64,000 nucleotides of DNA. Origin: Erysipelotrichaceae bacterium (GTDB taxonomy: Bacteria > Bacillota_I > Bacilli_A > Erysipelotrichales > Erysipelotrichaceae). Shown here piece by piece: positions 1 through 6,911 of the stretch. How positions within the stretch are numbered: the stretch's first letter is position 1; every line of letters starts with the position of its first letter. The position numbers and the translations under genes were made by a program. The notes beneath the pieces were generated by a model. It had not been told where the DNA came from and searched no databases. It worked only from the letters and a program-made list of their open reading frames with translations. Location of the stretch: NCBI GenBank assembly GCA_017473335.1, contig JAFULN010000005.1, forward strand, positions 32,645 through 96,644, given 5' to 3'.

Positions 1-1072
1 GATCTTCTATTTCAAAGTATTCTAAGAAATCATTCAGCATCATGCTTCCATCTGCTAGGAATTCATTTTCGGATACTTGAAGTATTTCTTCTTCAATTGT
101 ATCTGTTTCATCCCAGATTTCTCCAACGAGTTCTTCAAGAATATCTTCCATTGTAACGATGCCAAGAGTTCCACCATGGTCATCAGTGACAATCGCCATG
201 TGAATTTTACTTCTTTGCATTAAATCAAGAACTTCAGGAAGTTTTTTGGTTTGTGGTACAAACAGAGGTTCTTGAAGCATTTCCTTAATATCTGGCTGAT
301 CTGTATCTAACAGTTCTTTTAATAAAAGATTCACTGGAAGAATACCAATGATATTGTCAATGGTATCTTCAAATACTGGGATACGTGAATATTCAGAATT
401 TAAGGCAGTTTCGATGATTTCTTTAGTAGAATCATTGATATCCAAAGCTGTCATTTCTACTCGATGGGTAGATATTTCTTGAACTTCAGTTTCATCAAAT
501 TCAATGGCTGATTGAAGCAATTCACTGCAATCTTCATCAATCACACCTTCTTCTTCAACGGTTTCGATGATGGTTACTAAATCTTCATAAGTGATTGACG
601 TATCCGTTTTTGCCCATGCCCAGCTTTTTGAGATAACATGAATGATTTTACCAAACAGCCATACAAATGGTCTAGTAATCAACAGTACTACTTTCATGAT
701 TGGCGATACTGCTAAGGCATAGCTGTCACAGAATTGTTTTGCGAGCTGTTTTGGGACAATTTCCCCAAAGATAAGAAGCAGAATTGTCATGACTGCAGTT
801 GCCACTGCAACCCCTGCATCTCCTACCAGCGCCATTGCGATGACAGTTGCAACAGAGGAGGAGGCAATGTTGACTAGATTGTTTCCAATCAGTACTGCAG
901 TAAGAGTTTTGTCATAATGTTCACTGATTTCTTGTGCCCATTTCCCTTTTTTATCACCAGACTCTGCCGCTTTTTTTAATCGTGACTTATTGGCAGAAGC
1001 ATAAGCTATTTCAGAAGATGAGAAGAAAGCGGAACCAATCAAAAGTAACACAATCGCTAAATACGGGTTCAT
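1..1072 (-). CDS. CNNM/CBS-domain membrane protein (hemolysin C/CorC family), 3' end outside window
   Basis: The reverse strand reads 357 residues without a stop from an ATG at 1072 to the window edge, so the C-terminus is missing. The start MNPYLAIVLLLIG followed by SAFFSSSEIAYAS is the small-residue motif of the first CNNM (DUF21) helix. GEIVPKQLAK is the conserved CNNM segment, and a CBS pair occupies roughly residues 190-320 (VTMEDILEELVGEIWDE). The sequence after that begins the CorC/HlyC C-terminal domain. The family includes Mg2+ and Co2+ transporters or their regulators in the cytoplasmic membrane; the substrate is not readable here. Its ATG overlaps the stop of the upstream paralogue by 4 bp (ATGA), so the two are co-transcribed and probably form a heteromer. 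Confidence 0.85.
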   Translation of the reverse strand, partial: MNPYLAIVLLLIGSAFFSSSEIAYASANKSRLKKAAESGDKKGKWAQEISEHYDKTLTAVLIGNNLVNIASSSVATVIAMALVGDAGVAVATAVMTILLLIFGEIVPKQLAKQFCDSYALAVSPIMKVVLLITRPFVWLFGKIIHVISKSWAWAKTDTSITYEDLVTIIETVEEEGVIDEDCSELLQSAIEFDETEVQEISTHRVEMTALDINDSTKEIIETALNSEYSRIPVFEDTIDNIIGILPVNLLLKELLDTDQPDIKEMLQEPLFVPQTKKLPEVLDLMQRSKIHMAIVTDDHGGTLGIVTMEDILEELVGEIWDETDTIEEEILQVSENEFLADGSMMLNDFLEYFEIED

Positions 1073-2094
1073 TCTTCCACCTCCTTCAGATTATCACTGA
1101 AAGACGCATCTTGTTCATCAAAGATTTCACCAACGAGCTCTTCCATGATATCTTCCATGGTGACAACACCTACAGTTTTTTCATCTTCACCAGTGACAAT
1201 GCACATATGAGTTCTAGATTGTGTCATTTGATCAAATAAATCATCAATCAGTTTGTTTTCTGGAACTAGTAATACTTTATGCATTGCCTTTTTTACAGAA
1301 ACTGGTTTTTTTCTGGATAGATAAATTTTAATATACTGTCTGGCATCAAGAACACCGATAAGATGATCTTTATGTTTCTTGTATACAGGAAGTCTTGAAT
1401 AAGGTGTATTTTTAATGATTTCAAGCACTTTTAAAGGTTCAGTATATTCTTCTATACTGATTAGATGTTCAATGGGTGTCATGATATCTTTTGCAGTTGT
1501 TTCATCAAATTCTAGAGCTGAATGAAGCAGTTCACTTCGTTGAGGACCGTCTTCTTCAGTTTCAGCTAAAGAGTCTATGATTTCAATCAGTTCATCTTCA
1601 GTGACTGAAGGTGAAGCTTCAGCTTTAAATAAACTGGATATAAAATTAGCCAATGCATCAAATATTGCAGAAAAAGGTGCTAGAATCTTCATTAGACAAT
1701 ACAATGATTTCGCAAAGAATAATGCAGTAGATTCTGGACAGTCTTTGGCAAACTGCTTTGGAATCATCTCAGAGACAAGAAACACAACTACGGTGGTCAC
1801 TAATGTAGAATAGGCGGTATAGCCTTCTCCCCATGTTTTAGTGACAATGTATGTTGCGATAGAAGCAGTTCCGATATGCATTAAATTGTTTCCGATTAAT
1901 AAAGTAGATAATGCTTTATTAAAGTGATTTAAAATATATTCGGCATATTTCGCTCGTTTTTCACCTTCATCAGCACGATGCTTAATTCGCATTGGATTGA
2001 CTGAAGCGAATGCTGTTTCAGATGCAGCAAAGTATCCTCCGCCAATAATCAATGCGATCAGTACTACAAATAATATCCAAATGTCCGTGTCCAT
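1069..2094 (-). CDS. CNNM/CBS-domain membrane protein, short form without CorC domain
   Basis: A 341-residue paralogue of the next gene in the operon. The N-terminal helix MDTDIWILFVVLIALI is followed by GGGYFAASETAFAS (CNNM motif), then SEMIPKQFAKDCPES and a CBS pair (residues about 195-325) ending VTMEDIMEELVGEIFDEQDAS. It stops about 15 residues later, so unlike its partner it lacks a CorC/HlyC domain. A purine-rich ribosome site (AAGGGAGATG) lies just upstream of the ATG. Family knowledge points to divalent cation transport or its control. The tandem long-plus-short arrangement suggests that the two proteins work together. About 250 bp of non-coding DNA separates it from the divergent sigma factor. 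Confidence 0.88.
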   Translation of the reverse strand: MDTDIWILFVVLIALIIGGGYFAASETAFASVNPMRIKHRADEGEKRAKYAEYILNHFNKALSTLLIGNNLMHIGTASIATYIVTKTWGEGYTAYSTLVTTVVVFLVSEMIPKQFAKDCPESTALFFAKSLYCLMKILAPFSAIFDALANFISSLFKAEASPSVTEDELIEIIDSLAETEEDGPQRSELLHSALEFDETTAKDIMTPIEHLISIEEYTEPLKVLEIIKNTPYSRLPVYKKHKDHLIGVLDARQYIKIYLSRKKPVSVKKAMHKVLLVPENKLIDDLFDQMTQSRTHMCIVTGEDEKTVGVVTMEDIMEELVGEIFDEQDASFSDNLKEVEE

Positions 2095-2241
2095 ATGAGT
2101 TCATCATCTCCCTTGATATAATAATAATTATCTATTATTTATTCAATCTTCGCAAGTGCTAAATGCATCAGGACATTAATTGAACGATTCACCCACAATG
2201 CTGTATCGCGTTCATTTCCATGGTTTGATTGTTTTTGTATA

Positions 2242-2260
2242 GTTTAGCAGTATTCTAAAC
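2242..2260. promoter_or_regulatory. Candidate operator upstream of the CNNM pair
   Basis: Perfect 6-bp inverted arms GTTTAG and CTAAAC are separated by 7 bp. The TTTAG...CTAAA layout resembles sites of DtxR/MntR-type metal regulators, which would suit a cation-transport operon, but no such regulator is in the window. The sequence is seen directly; its function is inferred. Confidence 0.3.
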
Positions 2261-2298
2261 GATAAAAAGTAATATTACCCAGGAAATAAACCATCTTT

Positions 2299-2326
2299 TG
2301 TAACATTCCAAATTGTTGTACGATAA
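2299..2326 (+). promoter_or_regulatory. Putative ECF-sigma autoregulatory promoter
   Basis: TGTAAC (2299-2304), a 16-bp spacer and CGATAA (2321-2326) match the layout of ECF promoters (AAC core at -35, CG-type -10, 16-17 bp spacer). It lies about 24 bp before the start codon of the ECF sigma gene, as expected for autoregulation. Confidence 0.55.
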
Positions 2327-2349
2327 ATAAGATGAAAGGAGTGCAGAAG

Positions 2350-2838
2350 ATGGATGAAATCATGAGAACATATGCCAATGATGTGAAGCGCTTCTGCATG
2401 TCTTTGTGTCATGATGAACAAATGGCAGAGGAATTAACACAGGAAACTTTCTATCGTGCTTTAAAAACGATTCATCATTATGATGGCTCATGTTTGATGA
2501 CCACATGGCTATTTACTATTGCGAAAAGAGTGTGGATAGATACATTAAGAAAAAAGAAAACAGTGAGTTTAGATGAAATCGCAGAAGATCAATTCAGAAC
2601 AGATGAAACACCTGAAGTCCTGTTTGACAGGAAACAAAGGATGGAACTGTTGATGACAATCATTGATGAAATCAAAGAGCCAGAGAAGTCTGTGTTTTTA
2701 ATGAGAGCTGTGCTGGATCATAGCTACAAAGAAATTGGAAAAGCTTTGGGGAAAAGTGAAAACTGGACAAGAGTCACGTATTATCGTGTAAGAATGAAAC
2801 TGATGGAGAGGGTGAAACAATATGAAGATACATTGTGA
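2350..2838 (+). CDS. ECF-type RNA polymerase sigma factor
   Basis: A 162-residue sigma factor. Residues 5-70 form region 2 (YANDVKRFCMSLCHDEQ, then ELTQETFYRAL), and residues 105-155 form region 4 with a helix-turn-helix (HSYKEIGKALGKSENWTRV). There is no region 1 or 3, as in ECF sigmas. The ATG at 2350 is preferred over an in-frame ATG at 2332 because AAAGGAG at 2335-2341 sits 8 bp before it. The gene overlaps the anti-sigma gene by 17 bp, the usual coupling of sigma and anti-sigma. An ECF-like promoter lies directly upstream. The stress or signal it answers to cannot be told from the sequence. Confidence 0.9.
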   Translation: MDEIMRTYANDVKRFCMSLCHDEQMAEELTQETFYRALKTIHHYDGSCLMTTWLFTIAKRVWIDTLRKKKTVSLDEIAEDQFRTDETPEVLFDRKQRMELLMTIIDEIKEPEKSVFLMRAVLDHSYKEIGKALGKSENWTRVTYYRVRMKLMERVKQYEDTL

Positions 2839-3025
2839 TGTAATACAGGATTTGATTCCTTCTTATTTGGATGGAATCTGTTCTGAGAAAACAAAAGAAC
2901 TTGTAGAAGAACATCTTTTAGAATGTGAACAGTGTCGTGTTTTTGTAGAATCCCTAAAAACTGATTTAATACCAGAAATTCCCCAGATAGATGCAAAAAA
3001 GCCATGGCTGAAAGTGAAAAGATAG
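2822..3025 (+). CDS. Anti-sigma factor N-terminal part (zf-HC2), ended by an in-frame TAG
   Basis: A 67-residue protein with a zinc-finger anti-sigma domain: MKIHCDVIQDLIPSYLDG, then HLLECEQCR, supplying the His-x3-Cys-x2-Cys zinc ligands. It starts inside the end of the sigma gene. It stops at TAG 3023-3025, just after the basic run KPWLKVKR. The same reading frame continues after the stop with a transmembrane helix and an outer domain (next entry), so the two pieces look like one membrane-anchored anti-sigma factor cut by a nonsense codon. If not suppressed, the product would be a soluble anti-sigma domain. The alternative is two separate genes that evolved by splitting. Confidence 0.75.
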   Translation: MKIHCDVIQDLIPSYLDGICSEKTKELVEEHLLECEQCRVFVESLKTDLIPEIPQIDAKKPWLKVKR

Positions 3026-3031
3026 ACCTTG

Positions 3032-3490
3032 ATGAAGATGATTCTTGTTTTTGTGGTTAGTCCATTCATTTTATTGAGTGGCTTTGTCGTAGGGTGTACA
3101 CTTTCTGGTGAAGGGTTAACGTTAGATGCTTTGTTGTATCAAGATGAGGCAAATGAATTCTTACAGGCATTGTCCTTATCTGATTATGCAGAAGCTTCTC
3201 GGTATTTGAGCTGTTATGGTGCAGATGATGTTTCTTTAGAGCGTGCTGAATGGACACTAAGAATGGAAGAGTCCAACATTGAGTTTTCAAACATGCAATA
3301 CTCACCGCTTTGGGGGGATGATGGTTTAGCAATGACAAGAGTTACAACCGTACTTTCTACTGGAGAATTGATTGAATTTAGACTTATGGTCCAAGGAAAT
3401 GGTCTTTCTGTATCTTCTGTCTATGTTTATGGAAGTGATGAACTTCAGGAATATTTGCAGGATATGATGACTAGTCATAATCCGGGATAA
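3032..3490 (+). CDS. Membrane/outer part of the anti-sigma factor, or small membrane protein
   Basis: It is in frame with the preceding zinc-finger fragment, only 6 bp past its TAG (a TTG at 3029 and an ATG at 3032 are possible starts). It begins with a hydrophobic helix, MKMILVFVVSPFILLSGFVV, followed by about 130 mostly polar residues with no recognised motif. Preceded by KVKR, this is the expected layout for the transmembrane and extracytoplasmic part of a zf-HC2 anti-sigma factor. No convincing Shine-Dalgarno precedes the ATG, which supports a broken gene more than an independent one. After the helix it carries GCTLSGEG, which is only weakly lipobox-like. Confidence 0.6.
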   Translation: MKMILVFVVSPFILLSGFVVGCTLSGEGLTLDALLYQDEANEFLQALSLSDYAEASRYLSCYGADDVSLERAEWTLRMEESNIEFSNMQYSPLWGDDGLAMTRVTTVLSTGELIEFRLMVQGNGLSVSSVYVYGSDELQEYLQDMMTSHNPG

Positions 3491-3537
3491 AAAATGAAAA
3501 GTTTATGGTACAATAATGTCAGGAAATAGGTGAGAGT

Positions 3538-4212
3538 ATGAAAGAATATAGTTCTGTTGTGATTGTAGCTCTTGTGATTGCGATGTATTGGATAGCAACC
3601 ACATTGTATAGAAGAAAGCTGGCACATGATTTGACAGCTTCAATGGTCAATGAAGATATTGAAAAGTATAGAAAGATTCTCTATTCAAGAAGAGCCATTC
3701 TGTTTTTAAATCCCAATGTTGTGAACTTGTTTAAGGCGACAGATCAATATGGGCAAGGAGAATTAGAGTTGGCAGAAAAAACAATCAGACTTGTTCAATA
3801 TACGAAATTAAGTACAGAACATCTGGTGAATTATTTTCAGCTTCGCTCAATGATTTGTCTGGATCGTCAGGATGGCAAAGAATACAAAGCACTGCGAGAA
3901 GAGATTAAGGGTATTCGCAATGAACAGAATGCGGAAGCGATAGATGCAATGCTGAAAGAAAACTCAATCAATGATCGTCTTCACTTTCACTATGATGTGA
4001 GTGTCATCAAAGATTTAAGAGAATTGATTCAGCAGAGTGATGAATCAATTCATGGTACATTGTTATTTTCGCTAGCGAAAGCTTATCATTTGAATGGTCA
4101 AGACAAAGAGGCAAAAGATGCTTTGTTGAAGGCGAAAGAAAAAATGGTAGGAACTGTGGCAGAAGAACTCATTGATTCTGCTTTGATAGATATTCGGATT
4201 TTAGATAATTAA
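3538..4212 (+). CDS. Membrane-anchored TPR-like protein, paralogue of the 24.7 kb gene
   Basis: A 224-residue protein with one N-terminal transmembrane helix (residues 5-23) and a helical, charged cytoplasmic part. It is clearly paralogous to the gene at 24729-25403: same length, RRKLA versus SGKLA after the helix, and the shared C-terminal signature LAKAYHLNGQDKEAKDAL, a TPR-like hairpin. No enzyme motif is visible. The function is unknown; an adaptor or scaffold role would be typical of TPR folds. It is followed by the 48-nt hairpin repeat at 4214. Confidence 0.7.
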   Translation: MKEYSSVVIVALVIAMYWIATTLYRRKLAHDLTASMVNEDIEKYRKILYSRRAILFLNPNVVNLFKATDQYGQGELELAEKTIRLVQYTKLSTEHLVNYFQLRSMICLDRQDGKEYKALREEIKGIRNEQNAEAIDAMLKENSINDRLHFHYDVSVIKDLRELIQQSDESIHGTLLFSLAKAYHLNGQDKEAKDALLKAKEKMVGTVAEELIDSALIDIRILDN

Positions 4213-4213
4213 G

Positions 4214-4261
4214 AGGCTGTGACAAATAGAGAAAATGTGAATTCTCTAGGTGTCACAGCCT
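4214..4261. repeat. 48-nt palindromic repeat, copy A (complete); also a terminator
   Basis: Outer arms AGGCTGTGACA (4214-4224) and TGTCACAGCCT (4251-4261), and inner arms TAGAGAA and TTCTCTA, form one long hairpin. Partial copies with the same loop sequence lie at 15474-15512 (reverse orientation) and 61161-61191, both cut at mobile-element scars. Conservation of the loop as well as the stem makes this a dispersed repeat rather than three unrelated terminators. Here it separates two convergent genes and can terminate both. Confidence 0.75.
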
Positions 4262-4278
4262 TTCTTTAGTGCTGAGCA

Positions 4279-4330
4279 GGGGACAAGTCTAGGTGGTTGC
4301 AAAGTTCCACCGCCCAAAAGAGGAAATCCC
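4279..4330. other. Structured non-coding element of unknown identity
   Basis: Between the repeat and the GntR gene lies a 52-bp segment with nested pairing: an outer GGGA/TCCC, an inner GGTGG/CCACC around TTGCAAAGTT, and a purine-rich single strand AAAAGAGGAAA. The layout recalls the right-end RNA of IS200/IS605-type elements (omega RNA), but no transposase gene is adjacent. It could equally be part of a terminator region. Confidence 0.3.
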
Positions 4331-5046
4331 TATCTTTTTTTGATGATGTTGAGCTGATACAATTCTGGATGCATGTACAATTCTGTATAGTCAAAGACAG
4401 TGCCATCATGAATGTACGTTGTGTTACAGACACGAAGAATAGGTTGTTTTGGAGATAGTTTTAGCTGAGCTGCGATGTATTCGGGTGGGAAAATAGGTGT
4501 AATATTTTGATGAGCGTAATCTACAGTAAGGTTATGTTCATCAGCATACTTATATTTTGAACCTTGTAGAACCTTAATTGAAATTTCAGGATGCAAATCA
4601 ACAGACATGAATGTCTTTTCAAACAATACGGGCTCATTGTCTGCATAACGAGTTCGTTCAATGTAGTAAATCAGATCTTTTGGCTTGATTTTTAATAAGC
4701 TTGCAACTGTATTTCCAGCTTCTGTTATGTTGAAAGAAACAACCTTGCTGGAAGGCGTTTTTCCCATTTCTAAGATGTCCTCAGTAAAACTTTTTAAAAG
4801 AGGTGTTCTTTGAATGGCGCGTGATTTTTTTACAAAAGAGCCACTTCCCTGGTTTTTTAATATAAATCCTTTGTAAGCGAGATTCGATAAAGCTTGACGT
4901 ACAGTAACGCGAGAACATTCATATTGTTTGGAAAGCTCCGCTTCGGTGGGTAAGGCGTGTTCCTCTTGATAAATACCAGAATTGATTTTATCAATGATGT
5001 CATTTTCAATGAGTTGATATTTAGGAACTTTGTTATTTTCGTTCAT
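4330..5046 (-). CDS. GntR/HutC-family transcriptional regulator
   Basis: A 238-residue protein. Residues 10-75 form a winged helix (YQLIENDIIDKINSG, LPTEAELSKQYECSRVTV, RQALSNLAYKGFILKNQGSG), and residues 95-235 form a UTRA effector domain (TRYADNEPVLFEKTFM, then YTELYMHPELYQ). UTRA regulators of this group usually bind a phosphorylated or amino sugar. It is divergent from the PTS/sulfatase operon. The start has GGAGGT 5 bp upstream. Three TTGTATTG half-sites lie in the shared intergenic region, one pair overlapping the -35 box of the operon, so it is most likely the local repressor. Confidence 0.9.
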   Translation of the reverse strand: MNENNKVPKYQLIENDIIDKINSGIYQEEHALPTEAELSKQYECSRVTVRQALSNLAYKGFILKNQGSGSFVKKSRAIQRTPLLKSFTEDILEMGKTPSSKVVSFNITEAGNTVASLLKIKPKDLIYYIERTRYADNEPVLFEKTFMSVDLHPEISIKVLQGSKYKYADEHNLTVDYAHQNITPIFPPEYIAAQLKLSPKQPILRVCNTTYIHDGTVFDYTELYMHPELYQLNIIKKR

Positions 5047-5126
5047 TATTATACCTCCAATGCGATTTGTATTGTTTTTTTTTGTGAATTTGTATTGTTA
5101 AATAAACACATTTTTACATAAGATAT

Positions 5127-5148
5127 AATACAACAAAAAACTTGTATT
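5127..5148. promoter_or_regulatory. Candidate GntR operator
   Basis: A perfect inverted repeat AATACAA-N8-TTGTATT overlaps the -35 hexamer of the PTS promoter. Two further copies of the half-site in direct orientation (5065-5075 and 5088-5098, ATTTGTATTGT) lie near the start of the regulator gene itself. Confidence 0.55.
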
Positions 5149-5175
5149 GACAACTTTGTTTTTCGATTTTATCAT
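5147..5175 (+). promoter_or_regulatory. Sigma-A promoter of the PTS/sulfatase operon
   Basis: TTGACA (5147-5152), a 17-bp spacer and TATCAT (5170-5175). The -35 box overlaps the right arm of the inverted repeat, so binding there would block polymerase. Confidence 0.7.
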
Positions 5176-5209
5176 GAAATCATAAGATAGATAAGGAGGA
5201 TATAATCTT

Positions 5210-6022
5210 ATGGCTTTATGGCAAGCATTTTTGATTGGCGTATTGGGCTATTTTGGTGTAAACCGTACACCTTGGCTCTTTGGTCAGTCAGGTGGTTTCA
5301 ACGGCATCGCTTCTCCGCTAGTAGCATGTACAATTATGGGAGCTTTGCTGGGAAATCTTTCTGAAGGGATTGCAGTTGGTGTTGCGCTTCAGGCAATGTA
5401 TTTAGGGGTAATTCAGCCAGGTGGCGCTCTTCCATCTGACCGTGGCTTCGCTACATTCATTGGTGGATCATTGGCAATCGCTTCTGGTACTGGTGTAGAA
5501 GGGGCAATTGCACTGGCAGTTCCACTGGGGCTTCTGGGTGCTGCAATGTTCCAGCTCTGCATGACTTTTAACTCTTACTTCCCACATCTGGGTGATAAGG
5601 CTGCTGCTGAAGGTGATCGCAAGGGAATTGTTCGCGCTCAGCTGTTGGCACAGGTTCCAACTTTCTTGATTTATGTTACAATTTATACAGTTGCTAACTA
5701 CTTTGGTGTTGAACTGATTCAGGGAATTATCGCTGCTCTTCCACCACAGATTACAACAGCCCTGTCTAAGATGGCTGGTGTTCTTCCTGCAGTTGGTTTC
5801 GCTATGCTGCTGAAATACATCATCGCTCCATCTCAGATTTGGATGTTTGGCTTCTTCGTAATGGGCTTTGTTCTTCTGAAGAACACAAGCTTCAACATCG
5901 TGTCTTTGACACTTTTCGCAATTGGTGTTGCAATTATGTTTACTGTAGCACGTTATGGCAATGACCTGTTTGGTACAGGACGTTCCGCTGGACAGAATGG
6001 AGATGACGCATATGACGAATAA
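5210..6022 (+). CDS. PTS mannose/sorbose-family EIIC
   Basis: A 270-residue polytopic membrane protein of the mannose-family EIIC type. It has hydrophobic segments from residue 5 on, GNLSEGIAVGVALQAMYLGV (the conserved signature) and LPAVGFAMLLKYI near residue 195. With EIID it forms the sugar channel in the membrane. An AAGGAGG site precedes the ATG. Codon use is strongly biased (CTG, GCT, GTT), unlike the sulfatases downstream, which suggests high expression. No EIIA or EIIB gene is in this operon, so phosphoryl transfer must come from proteins encoded elsewhere, such as at 28-32 kb or 57 kb. Confidence 0.92.
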   Translation: MALWQAFLIGVLGYFGVNRTPWLFGQSGGFNGIASPLVACTIMGALLGNLSEGIAVGVALQAMYLGVIQPGGALPSDRGFATFIGGSLAIASGTGVEGAIALAVPLGLLGAAMFQLCMTFNSYFPHLGDKAAAEGDRKGIVRAQLLAQVPTFLIYVTIYTVANYFGVELIQGIIAALPPQITTALSKMAGVLPAVGFAMLLKYIIAPSQIWMFGFFVMGFVLLKNTSFNIVSLTLFAIGVAIMFTVARYGNDLFGTGRSAGQNGDDAYDE

Positions 6023-6818
6023 ACTGACTAAAAAAGATGTTCAGCAGGCTGCATGGACAAATGTATTCTTCCATCACTGTGCACAGAACTATGAACGTAT
6101 GATGGGGCTGGCATTCTGCCATACACTGTCAAAACCTCTGGAAAAACTCTATCCTGAAAAAGAAGATTATAAAAAGGCTCTTCAGCGCCATATGAACTTC
6201 TATAATACTGAACCTACTTTGGGATCTATCATTCCTGGCATCATTCTGGGACTTGAAGAAGGTAAAGCTAATGGCGATGAAGTCACTGAAGAAATGATCC
6301 TTGGTACAAAGACTGCTTTGATGGGTCCTTTCGCAGGTATTGGTGACTCTTTGATTGGTGCTACTTATCAGTCAATTATCGCTTCTATCGCAATCGCACT
6401 GAGCACTGATGGTTCATTGCTGGGTGTTCTGTTCTTCTTGCTGTTCCATGCAGGCGGAACAATCTTCATGAAATATGCATTATTCATGAAGGGTTATGAA
6501 CTTGGTTTGAAGGTTCTTGAAATCCTGACTCCAAAAGTAACTGAAATGGCAACTACATTCTTGGGCGTTGTTGGTCTGATCGTTGTTGGTGGTATTACTG
6601 CAAATACAGTGAAACTTCCAATCGCATTCCAGTACACTTCAGGTGAACTGGTAATCAACATTCAGAACATTCTGGATAAGATTATGCCGGGTATGCTGCC
6701 TCTGGCTGTTACAATTCTGATTTGGTATCTGTATGCTAAGAAGAACTGGTCAGCAGTCAAAGTATTGGTTACAATGCTGGTAACAGTTATTGTATTGGTA
6801 TTCTTAGGGATTATGTAA
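6012..6818 (+). CDS. PTS mannose/sorbose-family EIID
   Basis: A 268-residue EIID. Its N-terminal cytoplasmic part contains AAWTNVFFHHCAQNYERMMG and the phosphorylation-linked region RHMNFYNTEPTLGSIIPG. The conserved GPFAGIGDSLIGATYQ is followed by membrane segments to the C-terminus. The ATG at 6012, with TGGAG about 9 bp upstream, overlaps the EIIC end by 11 bp. It is paired with EIIC for uptake. The operon context predicts a sulfated sugar as substrate; this is inference, since mannose-family permeases are otherwise not separable by eye. Confidence 0.92.
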   Translation: MTNKLTKKDVQQAAWTNVFFHHCAQNYERMMGLAFCHTLSKPLEKLYPEKEDYKKALQRHMNFYNTEPTLGSIIPGIILGLEEGKANGDEVTEEMILGTKTALMGPFAGIGDSLIGATYQSIIASIAIALSTDGSLLGVLFFLLFHAGGTIFMKYALFMKGYELGLKVLEILTPKVTEMATTFLGVVGLIVVGGITANTVKLPIAFQYTSGELVINIQNILDKIMPGMLPLAVTILIWYLYAKKNWSAVKVLVTMLVTVIVLVFLGIM

Positions 6819-6824
6819 TGAATG

Positions 6825-6895
6825 AGATAGAAGTCAGCTTGCTTGACTTCTATCTTTCTACTGAATAAGCCAGCTGATGGTTTACTCAGTAGAAA
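6825..6895 (+). promoter_or_regulatory. Tandem hairpins between PTS and sulfatase genes (attenuator candidate)
   Basis: Hairpin 1 has 12-bp arms AGATAGAAGTCA and TGACTTCTATCT (6825-6855). Hairpin 2 has arms TTTCTACTGA and TCAGTAGAAA (6855-6895) and shares one base with the first. The U-tract after hairpin 1 is weak, so partial termination or mRNA processing, giving more PTS than sulfatase mRNA, is more likely than a full stop. The 12-mer TGACTTCTATCT recurs in the hairpin at 12576-12587 in the same operon. Confidence 0.55.
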
Positions 6896-6911
6896 GAAGG
6901 AAAGGGGCGTT

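Noticed and set aside
934..1239. Plus-strand open frames opposite the CNNM genes
   Set aside because: No ribosome site, no family features, and they lie fully antisense to clear genes; treated as shadows. The same holds for other frames opposite real genes in the window.
2095..2349. Leader of the CNNM operon as a Mg2+ (M-box) or Mn2+ riboswitch
   Set aside because: About 230 bp of leader would allow it and the genes would fit, but none of the conserved words of these riboswitches is present; only a short inverted repeat is seen.
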